From: CAIJXB01 sp964439595
Lineage (GTDB): Bacteria > Chlamydiota > Chlamydiia > Chlamydiales > Rhabdochlamydiaceae
DNA length: 64,000 nt
NCBI GenBank assembly: GCA_964439595.1
Contig: CAYTOK010000002.1
Span: forward strand, 1 to 64,000
Direction of reading: 5' to 3'
Under the pieces are notes generated by a model. The model worked only from the letters and a program-made list of their open reading frames with translations, was not told the origin of the DNA and did not search any database. This document shows positions 63,065 through 64,000 of the stretch, piece by piece (position 1 is the stretch's first letter; each line of letters opens with the position of its first letter). Made by a program: the position numbers and the translations under genes.

Positions 63065-63143
63065 GCAGAGATTTTTTTTCTTATATAGAAAAAAAAGCGG
63101 CGTTAAGAAAAAAAAGTAAGAGCCGCTAGAAATAGCAGCCCTT
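63065..63143. repeat. Duplicated 3' end of the PLD-like gene with its hairpin
   Basis: Copies the last ~20 codons and the terminator of the PLD-like gene (62025-62103), with a few base changes and no rest of the gene. It is a leftover of a local duplication and places a hairpin after the next minus-strand gene, where a T run suits termination of that gene. Confidence 0.8.
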
Positions 63144-63152
63144 ATTTTGATT

Positions 63153-63638
63153 TTATACTGTTATAAGTTTATCAACTAAAGGCTCAATTACGTAATAGTC
63201 AAGTAAGCCCGGATATATTCCAGGTCGTCCTAAGAAAGAGCCAAGTTCGATGGAGGACTCAGCTATGAGCGCTACTTGGGTTAATCTCCATGCTGTAAGG
63301 AATTTAAATGCAGTAGGATTTGTAGCCTGGCTAACGATAGCTCCATGCTTAGCAATCATGATTCCGGTTGCAGCAAGGGATGTTATGAAGTGCACGCCCA
63401 TGTACATGCCCCAGCCACCTACAGCAATACATGCTGCCGGTAAAGATAGGCATGCCCCTGCAAGGCCGAGTGCCACGGCTCCAAGAGTCGTTGGAGCTAT
63501 GGCATATGTGGCAAAAACTCCTGCTACAGCTAGGGTTATGTGGATAGCTGTTTTTAGTAGATGCTTTTTTTGTTGTGTTGCTTGTTCTACAGAAGGTGCT
63601 GTTGCTAGGTTGTATAAATTTGCTCCTATACTAATCAT
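63153..63638 (-). CDS. Inc-like membrane protein, paralogue of the 10.5 kb gene
   Basis: A 161-residue protein with two Ala/Gly-rich hydrophobic lobes at about 29-70 and 75-105 and a polar C-terminal segment. The block LKTAIHITLAVAGVFATY, then a second lobe with GGWGMYMGVH, parallels the protein at 10.5 kb. Function unknown; an inclusion-membrane role is inference from topology. AAAAGGAGAAAA precedes the ATG at 63638. The 96-bp repeat copy B lies upstream, and the copied hairpin terminates the gene. Confidence 0.65.
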   Translation of the reverse strand: MISIGANLYNLATAPSVEQATQQKKHLLKTAIHITLAVAGVFATYAIAPTTLGAVALGLAGACLSLPAACIAVGGWGMYMGVHFITSLAATGIMIAKHGAIVSQATNPTAFKFLTAWRLTQVALIAESSIELGSFLGRPGIYPGLLDYYVIEPLVDKLITV

Positions 63639-63994
63639 AATTTTCTCCTTTTCGTTTTATATAATTCAATCTGTTAATGTATATGAAATCAATAGATTTA
63701 TTTAATTTATAATAATAGATATCGCAAATTGTAATTAATTGTGTTAATCTATGTGGTATTATGCATGTTATTGTCGTTTTTAACAATCTTTTTTTGATTA
63801 ATAATTTATATTTTTATATTAAACATGTATCTGGTTATTTATTAGTTATTTATGGGATGGCCTTATAATTGCTTATTTGTGGTGCTTTTTGTAGGGCTGG
63901 GGCTAGGTTCTTGGGTCTTAGGGGAGAGGTCTGTAAAAAAAGCTTCTCAAATTTCCTATTCCTGTGTATCCTGTTGGTAATTTTCGGAGTAATT
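63639..63994. other. Intergenic gap with repeat copy B
   Basis: Contains the 96-bp repeat at 63796-63891 and AT-rich flanks. No further ORF or RNA gene is visible before the start codon at the window edge. Confidence 0.5.
63796..63891. repeat. 96-bp direct repeat, copy B
   Basis: Second copy of the sequence at 62969-63064, upstream of the minus-strand gene at 63153-63638. The only other sequence nearby that resembles it is copy A. Confidence 0.85.
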
Positions 63995-64000
63995 ATGGGT
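63995..64000 (+). CDS. Possible gene start at the window edge
   Basis: ATG 63995 is preceded by CGGAGT 4 bases upstream. Only two codons are inside the window, so this is a weak call. Confidence 0.3.

Overview
The window looks like a chromosomal segment of an environmental (Rhabdochlamydia/Simkania-like) member of the Chlamydiota. It is AT-rich. It carries a long plant/chlamydia-type IspG with a central insertion, a chlamydial/plant-type FabI, a lysine-rich Hc-like histone, a cytochrome bd oxidase, and several eukaryote-like proteins (LRR, ankyrin, a U-box-like domain, and a vWA-like protein ending in a CaaX box). The genus is an inference from gene content; no rRNA gene is present to confirm it.

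Layout. 1-8.1 kb: end of a repeat protein, ispG, rarA, a 47-codon Cys-rich ORF, a secreted cyclophilin, an Hc-like histone, an HI0933-family flavoprotein and a PAP2-like protein without catalytic histidines. 8.2-14.1 kb: proC and putP convergent on one hairpin, an Inc-like membrane protein, a Sua5/TsaC-type gene, an SMR transporter and a histidine phosphatase. 14.4-15.9 kb: an AbiEi/AbiEii toxin-antitoxin pair of clearly higher GC. 16-21.5 kb: M3 peptidase, shikimate kinase, aroB and a DAACS symporter. 21.8-26 kb: NfeD-long/NfeD-short/FloA cluster, a YggS-type PLP protein and a small DUF3096-like ORF. 26-38.5 kb: AbiEii remnant, U-box-like protein, FliO-like protein, HAD phosphatase, a three-module LRR protein, fabI, an unknown protein and cydAB.

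38.7-47.2 kb: DnaQ-like exonuclease, nusB-murB-PHP protein, MnmM-like methyltransferase, tRNA-Val, then the translation locus infC-rpmI-rplT-pheS and tRNA-Ser. In the place where many bacteria keep thrS, directly before infC, there is an intact 418-codon ThrRS-derived ORF that has lost its editing residues, zinc ligands, motif 2 and anticodon-binding domain. Its only usable start codon lies inside the acceptor stem of tRNA-Val, and infC itself appears to start at CTG.

47.2-55.1 kb is accessory: recombinase-like debris next to tRNA-Ser, an AAA/DUF4143 ATPase behind tandem palindromes, IS200 TnpA and TnpB remnants, and an OprB porin/acetamidase/small exported protein operon. It also contains an FtsJ/RlmM-like methyltransferase with a probable ATT start, an aldo/keto reductase and yggU. 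55.3-64 kb: an exported ASKHA-ankyrin fusion, the vWA-CaaX protein, an archaeal-type AspRS fused to a YbaK editing domain, an S41 peptidase, a DnaQ-like protein, a PLD-like protein with a broken HKD motif, and two membrane proteins preceded by copies of the same 96-bp sequence.

The best candidates for something new are the decayed ThrRS/tRNA-Val/infC arrangement, the vWA-CaaX and U-box-like predicted effectors, the AspRS-YbaK fusion and the ASKHA-ankyrin fusion. All functional statements come from reading the sequence and remembering families; no database search was run.
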